Positions 15,187-22,816 of a stretch of DNA of 40,804 nt are shown here, one piece after another. The stretch's first letter is position 1. Every line of letters begins with the position of its first letter. The stretch is from Bradyrhizobium sp. SSBR45G (GTDB lineage: Bacteria; Pseudomonadota; Alphaproteobacteria; Rhizobiales; Xanthobacteraceae), in NCBI RefSeq assembly GCF_030159255.1, contig NZ_BSCT01000052.1, positions 1 to 40,804 of the forward strand, read 5' to 3'. The notes under the pieces are model-generated. The model did no database searches and was not told where the DNA came from. It saw only the letters and a program-made list of their open reading frames with translations. A program made the position numbers and the translations under genes.

Positions 15187-15296
15187 GGTCGTGTCCTCCG
15201 CGCCGCCGCCTGCCGCGTTTTATTGCAAGCAGGGCATGTCGAGTCAAACCGCGCTGCCCGCCCGGCATCGACCAGGACCATACGAGCCCATTGCCC

Positions 15297-16115
15297 ATGA
15301 ACTGGATTCACCTCGACGATCTGACACTGCGCTATGAGGCGCGGGGGAACGGGACGCAGACGCTCGTGCTGCTGCACGAGCTCGGCGGCAGCCTCGACAG
15401 CTTCGATGCCTTGATGCCGGCGCTGGGCGACGATCGGCGTGTGCTGCGCTACGATCTGCGTGGGGCCGGGCTGTCGGAGAAGCCGCGATCGTCGTTCAGT
15501 TTCACGGATCACGTCGGCGACCTCCACCGGCTGCTCGCAGGGCTCGGTATCGCAGGGCCGGTCGATATCGCGGGCGTCGCTGCGGGCGCTGCAGTGGCCG
15601 TCAGCTTCGCGCTGACGTATCCGGATCGTGTGTCGTCGCTTTCGCTGTGCGCGCCTGCGCTCAGCGTCGATGCGGACCGCGTGCAATATTTGGCCCGGCG
15701 GTCCGAGCTCTGCATGCGCTCCGGCATGCGCGCGGTGGCCGCCGAGACGCTGGACCGCTCCTATCCGCCCGCCTTGCGGCGCGATCGCAACGCCTATCTC
15801 GCCTATCTCGGCCGCTTCCTGGGCAATGATCCGGTCGGATACGCCTGCAACAATCTCGCTTTCGCCAAGGTCGACCTTTTGCCGCGTCTGCGCGACATCC
15901 CGCATCGCTGCCTGCTGCTCGCCGGCGCGCATGATCTGTTGCGGCCGGAGGCGCAGGTCATGGCGTTGGCGGGCATGATCCCGCATGCCGAACCCGCGAC
16001 CATTAATGATGCTGGTCATCTGATGCACGTGCAGGCGCCGGCCGAGATGGCGGGACGGCTGGTCGCGTTTCTGGCGCAGCCGGCAGCACCGCCGCTGCTG
16101 CCCTGCGTGTCGTGA
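15297..16115 (+). CDS. Alpha/beta hydrolase (PcaD-like) lacking the nucleophilic serine
   Basis: A 272-residue alpha/beta-hydrolase-fold protein related to 3-oxoadipate enol-lactonases. The oxyanion region LLHELGGSLDSFD, the DLRGAGLSEKP motif, the acid GAHDLLRP and the catalytic-type His in DAGHLMHVQAP are all in their normal places. The nucleophile elbow, however, reads G93-V-A95-A-G97 rather than GxSxG: the serine position is Ala (codon GCT at 15579-15581). It may use a non-hydrolytic or cofactor-free mechanism, or be inactive. The ATG at 15297 is preferred over a TTG at 15291. It is the first gene of a four-gene operon and overlaps or abuts the next gene. LysR is divergent 110 bp away. Confidence 0.85.
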   Translation: MNWIHLDDLTLRYEARGNGTQTLVLLHELGGSLDSFDALMPALGDDRRVLRYDLRGAGLSEKPRSSFSFTDHVGDLHRLLAGLGIAGPVDIAGVAAGAAVAVSFALTYPDRVSSLSLCAPALSVDADRVQYLARRSELCMRSGMRAVAAETLDRSYPPALRRDRNAYLAYLGRFLGNDPVGYACNNLAFAKVDLLPRLRDIPHRCLLLAGAHDLLRPEAQVMALAGMIPHAEPATINDAGHLMHVQAPAEMAGRLVAFLAQPAAPPLLPCVS

Positions 16116-16129
16116 CCGGGAGCGAAGCC

Positions 16130-16678
16130 ATGCGCATCAGAGACCTTGCTCCCGCCGATATGGACGATGCCCAGCGCACCGTCGCGGAGGAGGCGATCGC
16201 CGGCAAACGCGGTCGCATCCCGGCGCCGCTGCGGGCCTGGCTGCACAGTCCGGAGCTCGGGCGCCGCGCCCAAAAGCTCGGTGAGTTCGTGCGCTATGAC
16301 ACGTCCCTGCCGCCCGCTTTGTCCGAACTCGCGATCCTGGTGACGGCGCGGCATTGGACCTCGCATGTCGAATGGTACGCCCACAAGCGCGACGGGCTCG
16401 CCGCCGGCATCGATCCTGCCGTCATCCTTGCGATTGCAGAGCGGCGCGAGCCGGAGTTCACCGACGGCATGGCGAAGCTGGTTCACGACTACACGAAGGT
16501 GCTGCTGGCCACCGGCCGGGTGCCCGATGATCTGCATGCGGTTGCGGCTGGCGCTCTCGGTGAACGCGGCGTGGTCGATCTGGTCGGCATCGCCGGCTAC
16601 TACTCGCTGGTGGCGCTCACCCTCAACGCCTTCGATATCGGCCTGCCGGACGGCGAGATGCCGGAACTCGCGCCATGA
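16130..16678 (+). CDS. Carboxymuconolactone decarboxylase family protein
   Basis: A 182-residue all-helical protein of the CMD/AhpD-like superfamily. The core helix-turn-helix is LSELAILVTARHWTSHVEWY followed by HKRDGLAAGIDPAVI, at about residues 62-100. It has the conserved Glu, Trp and two His residues but no Cys-x-x-Cys pair, so it is of the decarboxylase type rather than the thiol peroxidase type. True gamma-carboxymuconolactone decarboxylases are shorter (about 130 residues); this longer subgroup is common in gene clusters for aromatic or cyclic compounds. The ATG at 16130 follows GGGAGCG; a GTG at 16112 overlapping the previous stop is possible. It is the second gene of the putative catabolic operon. 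Confidence 0.85.
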   Translation: MRIRDLAPADMDDAQRTVAEEAIAGKRGRIPAPLRAWLHSPELGRRAQKLGEFVRYDTSLPPALSELAILVTARHWTSHVEWYAHKRDGLAAGIDPAVILAIAERREPEFTDGMAKLVHDYTKVLLATGRVPDDLHAVAAGALGERGVVDLVGIAGYYSLVALTLNAFDIGLPDGEMPELAP

Positions 16679-16709
16679 GGGGCAAAAGCCGAGGCACTGC
16701 ACACCGGAC

Positions 16710-16737
16710 CATGAACACGCCGAGAGGCGTGTTCATG
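16710..16737. other. Perfect 12-bp hairpin with GAGA tetraloop before the SDR gene
   Basis: CATGAACACGCC-GAGA-GGCGTGTTCATG forms a fully paired stem capped by a GNRA-type loop. It ends directly before the ribosome site gagaggaga of the SDR gene (ATG at 16752). No T-run follows, so a terminator is unlikely. An mRNA-stabilising, processing or translation-control element, or a dimeric protein site, is more probable. Confidence 0.75.
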
Positions 16738-16755
16738 GAGAGGAGACGAGCATGA
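16711..16755 (+). other. Possible 14-residue leader peptide overlapping the SDR start
   Basis: The ATG inside the left arm of the hairpin at 16710-16737 opens a frame encoding MNTPRGVFMERRRA. Its TGA overlaps the SDR start codon as ATGA. The end of this frame passes over the SDR ribosome site. Nothing but position supports expression; it may be chance. Confidence 0.3.
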
Positions 16756-17552
16756 CCAAGCGCCTCGACGGTAAGGTGGCGATCGTCACCGGTGCCGGAT
16801 GCGTCGGCCCGGGCTGGGGCAACGGCAGGGCCGCTGCGGTCATGTTCGCGCGCGAGGGTGCAAAGGTGTTCGCCGTTGACCGCGATCCGGACCGGATGGA
16901 GGAAACGCTTGCGCGGGCGCGCGCAGAGGGCGGAACGATCGAAGCCCACGGCTGCGATGTCACCGACGCGGCGGCGGTCACGGCGATGGTGGAGGCCTGC
17001 ATCGCGGCGTTCGGCCGAGTCGACGTCCTCGTCAACAATGTCGGCGGGTCGGCGCCGGGCGGTCCGGTCGAACTGAGCGAGGAAAGCTGGGACGGCCAGC
17101 TCGATCTCAACCTCAAGAGTGTGTTCCTGACCTGCAAGGCCGCGCTGCCGCACATGGCGGCACAAGGCGGAGGGGCCATCGTCAATACGGCCTCGACGTC
17201 AGGCCTCCGCTGGACCGGCTCGGCGCAGGTCGGCTACGCCTCGGCCAAGGCCGCGGTGATCCAGTTTTCCCGGGTCGTCGCCGTGCAATACGCGCCGCAG
17301 CGCATCCGCGTGAACACCGTGGTGCCCGGCCAGATGCACACGCCGATGGTCGAGGCCCGTCTCGCCGGGCAGCGTGCGGGTGGCGACGTCGAGGCCTTGC
17401 TGCGAACGCGGCAGGCCCGCATCCCGCTGGGCTTCATGGGGGACGGCCGCGACACCGCCAACGCCGCGCTGTTTCTCGCCTCCGACGAGGCGCGCTTCAT
17501 CACCGGCACGGAGATCGTGGTCGACGGTGGCATGAGCGCCCGATGCGATTGA
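16752..17552 (+). CDS. SDR-family NAD(P)-dependent oxidoreductase
   Basis: A 266-residue short-chain dehydrogenase/reductase. The catalytic elements are NNVGG (about 92-96), the Ser in NTASTSG (about 143) and Y-x3-K in GYASAKAAV (about 160-164), and the C-terminal FITGTEIVVDGGMSARCD is typical of classical SDRs. The cofactor loop is unusual: TGAGCVGPGWGNGRA contains a longer glycine-rich insert than the standard TGxxxGIG. Asp in FAVDRDPDRM after the second strand favours NAD+ over NADP+. It probably oxidises a hydroxy group of an intermediate formed by its operon partners. The ATG has a strong GGAGAGGAGACG upstream. The amidohydrolase gene starts 10 bp after its stop. Confidence 0.92.
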   Translation: MTKRLDGKVAIVTGAGCVGPGWGNGRAAAVMFAREGAKVFAVDRDPDRMEETLARARAEGGTIEAHGCDVTDAAAVTAMVEACIAAFGRVDVLVNNVGGSAPGGPVELSEESWDGQLDLNLKSVFLTCKAALPHMAAQGGGAIVNTASTSGLRWTGSAQVGYASAKAAVIQFSRVVAVQYAPQRIRVNTVVPGQMHTPMVEARLAGQRAGGDVEALLRTRQARIPLGFMGDGRDTANAALFLASDEARFITGTEIVVDGGMSARCD

Positions 17553-17562
17553 CGCCACGATC

Positions 17563-18435
17563 ATGAGAGCCGCAATGCCCCTGGAGGACGGCCCGGTCCC
17601 GCAGCCTGTACTGCCAGCCGGCGCCTGCGACGCGCACTGCCACGTCTTCGGCCCATTCGATCGCTTTCCGCTGCCGGACGATCGCAGTTTTACGCCGCCC
17701 GAGGCGCCGGCTGCGGCCTTGCGCCGGCTGCACGATCGTCTCGGTTTCGACCGCGCCGTCATCGTGCACAGCCAGGGCCATGGCAGGGACCACCGCCCGC
17801 TGCTTGATGCGCTGGCGGCGGATCGCGACCGCACCCGTGGCGTCGCCGTGCTGGGGCCGGACGTGGCTGCCGAAGACGTTGCGCGTCTCGACGCGGCCGG
17901 CGTCTGCGGGGTGCGCTTCAACTTCCTGGCCCATCTCGGCGGAGCGCCTGCGCCGGAGCGCATTCAGACCGTGCTTGGGCTGGTGCGGCCGTTCGACTGG
18001 CACGTGGCGATCCACGTCACCGGCGCCGATCTCATCCGCTACGTCGACCTCATTGCGGCGATCGATGCTCGCGTGGTCATCGATCACATGGCGAGGCCGG
18101 ACCTGAGCCAGAACCTCGAGGCCTGTCGGGACATCCTGTTTCGCCTGCTCGACAGCGGGCGGGTCTGGGTCAAGCTCAGCGGTGCCGACCGCTTCTCGAT
18201 CGCGGGCGCGCCCTATCATGACGTCGTGCCGTTTGCCCGCAGCCTTGCCGAGCACGCACCGGACCGCGTGCTGTGGGGCAGCGATTGGCCGCACGTCAAC
18301 ATCAGCGGTCCGATGCCCGATGACTCCGCCCTGGTCGATCTGCTGCCGGAGATTGCGCCGTCGAATACGTTGCGGCACCGGCTGCTCGTCGAGAATCCGG
18401 CAGCGCTGTTCGGCTTCGGCGCGGCCTCACCGTGA
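17563..18435 (+). CDS. Amidohydrolase-2 family protein (2-pyrone-4,6-dicarboxylate lactonase-like)
   Basis: A 290-residue TIM-barrel metal-dependent hydrolase of the amidohydrolase-2 family, closest in layout to LigI, which opens 2-pyrone-4,6-dicarboxylate. Motifs in order are CDAHCHVFGPFDRFP (HxH after strand 1), VIVHSQGHGRD, GVRFNFL, VAIHVTG, VVIDHMARPDL (His), VWVKLSGADRF and LWGSDWPH with the catalytic Asp. LigI-type enzymes act on lactones or carboxylated rings. Here the partners (CMD-like, PcaD-like, SDR) are also enzyme types seen in aromatic-acid routes. Two in-frame ATGs (17563 and 17575) are possible; neither has a strong ribosome site. It is the last gene of the operon. The 222 bp that follow contain no convincing gene. 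Confidence 0.88.
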   Translation: MRAAMPLEDGPVPQPVLPAGACDAHCHVFGPFDRFPLPDDRSFTPPEAPAAALRRLHDRLGFDRAVIVHSQGHGRDHRPLLDALAADRDRTRGVAVLGPDVAAEDVARLDAAGVCGVRFNFLAHLGGAPAPERIQTVLGLVRPFDWHVAIHVTGADLIRYVDLIAAIDARVVIDHMARPDLSQNLEACRDILFRLLDSGRVWVKLSGADRFSIAGAPYHDVVPFARSLAEHAPDRVLWGSDWPHVNISGPMPDDSALVDLLPEIAPSNTLRHRLLVENPAALFGFGAASP

Positions 18436-18657
18436 AATGGCGGCTGCGAAATATCCGCTGAGCGAACACGGCGCGTCGGCGCATCAGCCATTGCATCATG
18501 GCGGACTTGCTGAGCAAGCATCCGTTGAACCGGCTGTGGCGCCGCAGCGTCAAACCGGCATCGCCAAGCGGCCGGCGGCTGCCGCGGGATTGTCGGCCGA
18601 TGCCAGCCACGCTATCAACGCCGGCGTGTAAATCCGGTCGTGGGTTGGGGGTCTGCC

Positions 18658-19395
18658 GTGCCTGTCGCACTCGTCGTTCTGCTGCTCGACATTTCGCTGA
18701 TCTACCATGCCTCGCGCACCGGACGGCTGCAGCCCTGGGCCTTCATCATCCTGATGGTGCCGATGATCGGCGCGCTCGCCTATATCGTGGTCGAGCTGGT
18801 GCCCGAATGGCTCGGCAGCCACGACGTCCAGAAGGCGCGCAAGCGCGTCGCCAACAAGCTCGATCCCGAGAAATACTATCGCGAGTTGTCGGATCGGGTG
18901 GCTATCACGGACACGATCGCCAACCGCGCGGCGCTGGCCGAGGAATGCGTTGCGGTCGGCCGCTATGACGAGGCGGAGCAGCACTACGATCACATTCTGA
19001 GCCTGCCGCTGGGCCACGAGCCGTTGTTCGCGCTCGGCAAGGCCAAGGCGCAATTCGCCCGCCGGCGGCCGGCCGACGCGCTGGCGACGCTCGACGCGTT
19101 GCAGAAGAGCTGGCCGGACTACAATTCGGCCGAGGCGCATCTGCTCTATGCACGGGCGCTGCAGGAGGCCGGCCGCACCGACGAGGCGATCGAGGAATAC
19201 CAGGCGCTGCTGGACTACGCGCCGAGCAGCGAGGCCAAGGTGCGCTATGGCCAGTTGCTCAAGCTGGCCGGCCGGGTCGACGAAGCCAAGGTGGTGTTCA
19301 CCGAGCTCCTGATCCAGATGAAGCGCGCCCCGCGCCACGTCCGCAAGGCCCAGGCCGAGTGGATCGCGACCGCCGAGAAGCAGCTCGCGGGGTAG
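18658..19395 (+). CDS. Membrane-anchored tetratricopeptide-repeat protein
   Basis: A 245-residue protein. The N-terminus has two hydrophobic segments, ALVVLLLDISLIYHA and WAFIILMVPMIGALAYIVVEL, like the small PLD-nuclease N-terminal membrane domain. The soluble part from about residue 80 has TPR-like helical pairs (LAEECVAVGRYDEAEQHYDHI, EAHLLYARALQEAGRTDEAI, EAKVRYGQLLKLAGRVDEAK). It likely displays a protein-binding scaffold at the inner membrane; partners are unknown. I chose the GTG at 18658 because GGGGGT lies eight bases upstream; another in-frame GTG at 18640 is possible. It is separated by a repeat element from the following thioesterase gene on the other strand. Confidence 0.82.
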   Translation: MPVALVVLLLDISLIYHASRTGRLQPWAFIILMVPMIGALAYIVVELVPEWLGSHDVQKARKRVANKLDPEKYYRELSDRVAITDTIANRAALAEECVAVGRYDEAEQHYDHILSLPLGHEPLFALGKAKAQFARRRPADALATLDALQKSWPDYNSAEAHLLYARALQEAGRTDEAIEEYQALLDYAPSSEAKVRYGQLLKLAGRVDEAKVVFTELLIQMKRAPRHVRKAQAEWIATAEKQLAG

Positions 19396-19423
19396 GAGCG
19401 GCTGGCGACCTACGCTCCCTCCA

Positions 19424-19608
19424 CGCGTCATTCCGGGGCGCGCGTAGCGCGAGCTCGGAATCCATACTCACGAGTGGCCATGTGTTGCGAGCTGCGCGTG
19501 GCGCCGATCTTGGTCTCCATCACCTCTTGGGGTTATGGATTCCGGGCTCATTCGCGCTGCTTCAAAATGGCTTCGCCATTTTGCGCGCGAATGCCCCGGA
19601 ATGACGCG
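19424..19608. repeat. Palindromic intergenic repeat
   Basis: The outer ends are inverted copies: cgcgtcattccggggcg at 19424 and gccccggaatgacgcg ending at 19608. Nested pairs are cggaatccat/atggattccg and an inner perfect hairpin AAAATGGC-TTC-GCCATTTT (19564-19582). It lies between the convergent TPR and thioesterase genes, the usual setting for such elements, and has no coding potential. Confidence 0.85.
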
Positions 19609-19642
19609 CGGAAAGAGCCGGGCGCGCCGCGGAGCTTTGGAG

Positions 19643-20125
19643 CTACGGCGAGCTCGCGGTCTCCGGCGTGCGCCGCTTGATCCGCTTGATCGTGCCCGAG
19701 AACGAGAACAGCGGCTTCGTCCCGGAATGCAGCATCCCACGCAGGAAGATCAGCGAGGCGCCGCCGCGGGTGACCTCGCCGGTGGCCTCGATCAATTCGC
19801 CCTCGCGCGCCGCGTCGAGGAATTCGGACGAGAACGACACCGTGACGCCCGGCCCCTGCATGATCGGCGCGGCAAAGGCGAACAGGCAGTAGTCGGCGAA
19901 GGTCATCAGGCAGCCGCCATGGACGTTGCCGCCGCCATTGAGGTGCTTCTTCTCGACCCGAAAGGCGCAGCGGATCGAGCCGTCTTCCTCCATCCGGTGC
20001 CAGAACGGGCCGGTGTGGGATTCGTAGCTGTCGCGCATCCAGGTCCGCCAGCCGGCGAATTCGCCGTCGGTCGCGATGTGGATGCCAGGGCGGTTCTCGA
20101 AGGCGGAACGAGTGAGGTCGTGCAC
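19643..20125 (-). CDS. PaaI/hotdog-fold thioesterase
   Basis: A 160-residue single hotdog-fold protein of the PaaI type, which hydrolyses acyl-CoA thioesters. The diagnostic motif is GGGNVHGGCLMTFADY (about residues 64-80), where the HGG segment and the Asp near the helix start form the active site, followed by GVTVSFSSEFLDAAREGELI and GEVTRGGASLIFLRG. Length and order fit tetrameric PaaI enzymes. It diverges from purL, with 197 bp between starts, and faces the TPR gene across a repeat. Nothing in the context identifies the substrate; a housekeeping CoA-recycling role is likely. Confidence 0.9.
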   Translation of the reverse strand: MHDLTRSAFENRPGIHIATDGEFAGWRTWMRDSYESHTGPFWHRMEEDGSIRCAFRVEKKHLNGGGNVHGGCLMTFADYCLFAFAAPIMQGPGVTVSFSSEFLDAAREGELIEATGEVTRGGASLIFLRGMLHSGTKPLFSFSGTIKRIKRRTPETASSP

Positions 20126-20322
20126 GTGCGAGGGCCTTTAACTGTTGATTTACCGTCTTAAATCCGATTGGTCGCCAATCTGCAAACATCCCGTCCGGCG
20201 GGTTCGGGCCAAAGCTCTGGACAGGGCGGAATAGGGCCGTAAAAGGCCTTTTCCCCTCCCGCCTATCTTTCTATGAAACAGGCTCACGGGACCAGCGGCC
20301 CACGGGGCAAAGGCATTTCTCC

Positions 20323-22533
20323 ATGCGCAATGAACCGCAGATCACCCCCGAGCTCGTCGCCGCCCACGGCCTGAAGCCCGATGAATATGAGCGCATCCTG
20401 AAGCTGATCGGGCGGGTGCCGACCTTCACCGAGCTCGGCATCTTCTCGGCGATGTGGAACGAGCACTGCTCGTACAAATCGTCGCGCATCCATCTGCGCG
20501 GATTGCCGACCAAGGCGCCCTGGGTAATCCAGGGCCCAGGCGAGAACGCCGGTGTGATCGACATCGGCGACGGCCAGGCGGTCGTGTTCAAGATGGAGAG
20601 CCACAACCACCCGAGCTACATCGAGCCGTACCAGGGTGCCACGACCGGCGTCGGCGGCATCCTGCGCGACGTGTTCACGATGGGCGCGCGGCCGATCGCC
20701 TGCCTGAACGCGCTGTCCTTCGGCGCGCCGGAGCACCCCAAGACCCGACACCTGGTGTCCGGCGTCGTCGCCGGCGTCGGCGGCTACGGCAATTCGTTCG
20801 GCGTGCCCACGGTCGGCGGCCAGACCCGCTTCCACACCCGCTATGACGGCAACATCCTGGTCAACGCCATGGCGGTCGGCCTCGCCGATGCCGACAAGAT
20901 CTTCTACGCGGCGGCTTCCGGCGTGAACATGCCGATCGTCTATCTCGGCTCCAAGACCGGCCGCGACGGCATTCATGGCGCCTCGATGGCCTCGGCGGAG
21001 TTCGACGATTCGTCGGAGGAGAAGCGGCCGACGGTGCAGGTCGGCGATCCCTTCGCCGAGAAGCTGCTGCTCGAGGCGTGCCTGGAGATCATGGCCGCCG
21101 ACTGCGTGATCGCGATCCAGGACATGGGCGCGGCGGGCCTGACCTGCTCCGCGGTCGAGATGGGCGCCAAGGGCGACCTCGGCGTCGACCTCGACCTCGA
21201 CGCGGTGCCGACCCGCGAGACCGGAATGACCGCCTACGAGATGATGCTCTCCGAAAGCCAGGAGCGCATGCTCATGGTGCTGAAGCCGGAGAAGGAAAAG
21301 GAAGCCGAGGCGATCTTCCGCAAATGGGGCCTCGACTTCGCGGTGGTCGGCTACACCACCCCGAGCAAGCGCTTCGTCGTCAAGCACGGCGGCGACGTGA
21401 TGGCCGACCTGCCGATCAAGGAGCTCGGCGACGAGGCGCCGCTGTATGACCGTCCGCATGTGGCCTCATCAGCGCTGCCGGTGATCCATGCCCGCGAGGT
21501 CAATCCGCCGATGGACCTCATCCCGGCGCTGGAGAAGCTGCTCGCAACGCCCGACCTCTGCTCCAAGCGCTGGATCTGGGAGCAGTACGACCACGTCATT
21601 CTCGGCAACACCGTGCAGCGGCCCGGCGGCGATGCTGCTGTCGTGCGCGTGCAGGACGGGCCGAAGGGCCTGGCGCTCACCGTCGACGTGACGCCGCGCT
21701 ATTGCGAGGCCGACCCGTTCGAGGGCGGCAAGCAGGCGGTGGCGGAGGCCTGGCGCAACATCACTGCGGTCGGCGGCCGGCCGCTCGCCATCACCGACAA
21801 CCTCAATTTCGGCAATCCGGAGCGGCCCGAGATCATGGGCCAGTTCGTCGGCTGCCTCAAGGGCATCTCGGACGCCTGCCGCGCGCTCGACTTCCCGGTC
21901 GTGTCCGGCAACGTCTCACTCTACAACGAGACCAACGGCCGCGCGATCCTGCCGACGCCCTCGATCGGCGGCGTCGGCCTGCTCGACGATTTCACCAAGT
22001 CGGCCAGCATCGCCTTCAAGGCCGAGGGCGAGGCGATCCTGCTGGTGGGCGAGACCCATGGCTGGCTCGGCCAGTCGGTCTATCTGCGCGATGTCTGCGG
22101 CCGCGAGGAGGGCGCTCCGCCGCCGGTCGATCTCGCCGCCGAGAAGCGCATCGGCGATGTCGTCCGCGGCATGATCCATGCGGCTACCGCGACGGCTGCG
22201 CATGACCTGTCCGACGGTGGCCTGCTGGTGGCGCTCGCCGAGATGGCGATGGCCTCCGGCATCGGTGCGCGCCTGCTGGCCGCGCCCGCATCGATCGTGC
22301 CGCACGCCTATTGGTTCGGCGAAGACCAGGCGCGCTATCTGGTGACGGTGCCGGAGACGGAAGCCGGCCGCGTGCTCGCCAAGATGCGCGGCGCCAACGT
22401 TCCCTGCACGCGCATCGGGACCACGGGCGGCACCGAGCTGGCCATCGCCGGCGAGGCTGCGGTCGAGATTGCGTCGCTCAAGACGCGATTCGAAAGCTGG
22501 CTGCCGAACTACATGGGCGGCAGCGCCGCATAA
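20323..22533 (+). CDS. purL: Phosphoribosylformylglycinamidine synthase subunit PurL
   Basis: A 736-residue small-type PurL, the ATP-dependent synthetase subunit that makes FGAM with ammonia supplied by PurQ. Recognisable blocks include GIFSAMWNEHCSYKSS, VFKMESHNHPS, GGILRDVFTMGARPIA and GGYGNSFGVPTVGG in the first half. The second half repeats the fold with GNTVQRPGGDAAV, GRPLAITDNLNFGNPE, SGNVSLYNETNG and AHDLSDGGLLVALAEMAM. It lacks the C-terminal glutaminase domain of the large enterobacterial form, consistent with separate purS and purQ at 9.3-10.5 kb. The start is the ATG at 20323, shared by homologues (MRNEPQITPEL). In many alphaproteobacteria bolA and grxD follow at once; here they lie 2.8 and 6.8 kb downstream. 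Confidence 0.97.
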   Translation: MRNEPQITPELVAAHGLKPDEYERILKLIGRVPTFTELGIFSAMWNEHCSYKSSRIHLRGLPTKAPWVIQGPGENAGVIDIGDGQAVVFKMESHNHPSYIEPYQGATTGVGGILRDVFTMGARPIACLNALSFGAPEHPKTRHLVSGVVAGVGGYGNSFGVPTVGGQTRFHTRYDGNILVNAMAVGLADADKIFYAAASGVNMPIVYLGSKTGRDGIHGASMASAEFDDSSEEKRPTVQVGDPFAEKLLLEACLEIMAADCVIAIQDMGAAGLTCSAVEMGAKGDLGVDLDLDAVPTRETGMTAYEMMLSESQERMLMVLKPEKEKEAEAIFRKWGLDFAVVGYTTPSKRFVVKHGGDVMADLPIKELGDEAPLYDRPHVASSALPVIHAREVNPPMDLIPALEKLLATPDLCSKRWIWEQYDHVILGNTVQRPGGDAAVVRVQDGPKGLALTVDVTPRYCEADPFEGGKQAVAEAWRNITAVGGRPLAITDNLNFGNPERPEIMGQFVGCLKGISDACRALDFPVVSGNVSLYNETNGRAILPTPSIGGVGLLDDFTKSASIAFKAEGEAILLVGETHGWLGQSVYLRDVCGREEGAPPPVDLAAEKRIGDVVRGMIHAATATAAHDLSDGGLLVALAEMAMASGIGARLLAAPASIVPHAYWFGEDQARYLVTVPETEAGRVLAKMRGANVPCTRIGTTGGTELAIAGEAAVEIASLKTRFESWLPNYMGGSAA

Positions 22534-22542
22534 CCCACCGCT

Positions 22543-22694
22543 GTCGTCCCGGACAAGCTATGACGGCGCGTGGCGCCGTCATAGCGCCGATCCGGGACCC
22601 ATACTCCGCGGCCGCGGTCGTCAGGCACGCTGAGTATCATCTTGCCCAGCCACGAGCCCTGCGGTTATGGGTCCCGCGTTCGCGGCGACGACAA
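22543..22694. repeat. Dispersed palindromic repeat downstream of purL
   Basis: It begins gtcgtcccgg and ends gcgacgac, with atccgggaccc and gggtcccgcg as inverted inner parts, like the elements at 5167-5291 and 37328-37690. It has a perfect 12-bp stem CTATGACGGCGC-GTG-GCGCCGTCATAG at 22558-22584. Being 10 bp past the purL stop, it may also serve as a terminator. Confidence 0.8.
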
Positions 22695-22727
22695 CGGGAA
22701 TGGTCGTCCGAGCCGTGGTCCTACCCG

Positions 22728-22812
22728 GCGTCATTGCGAGCGCAGCGAAGCAATCCAGAGCTCAGGCGAGACTCTGGTTTGCTTCGTCGCTGCGCTCCTC
22801 GCAATGACGCGG
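22728..22812. repeat. Complete inverted-repeat element, partner of the window-start fragment
   Basis: The left end gcgtcattgcgagcgcagcg and the right end cgctgcgctcctcgcaatga are inverted copies, with ccagag/ctctgg near the centre. The right half matches positions 1-58 of the window. It lies between the convergent purL and acyltransferase genes. Confidence 0.85.
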
Positions 22813-22816
22813 AGTA

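Noticed and set aside
18498..18968. A 156-codon frame in the gap after the amidohydrolase gene
   Set aside because: It overlaps the TPR gene in another frame, its product is Arg/Pro-rich and it has no ribosome site.
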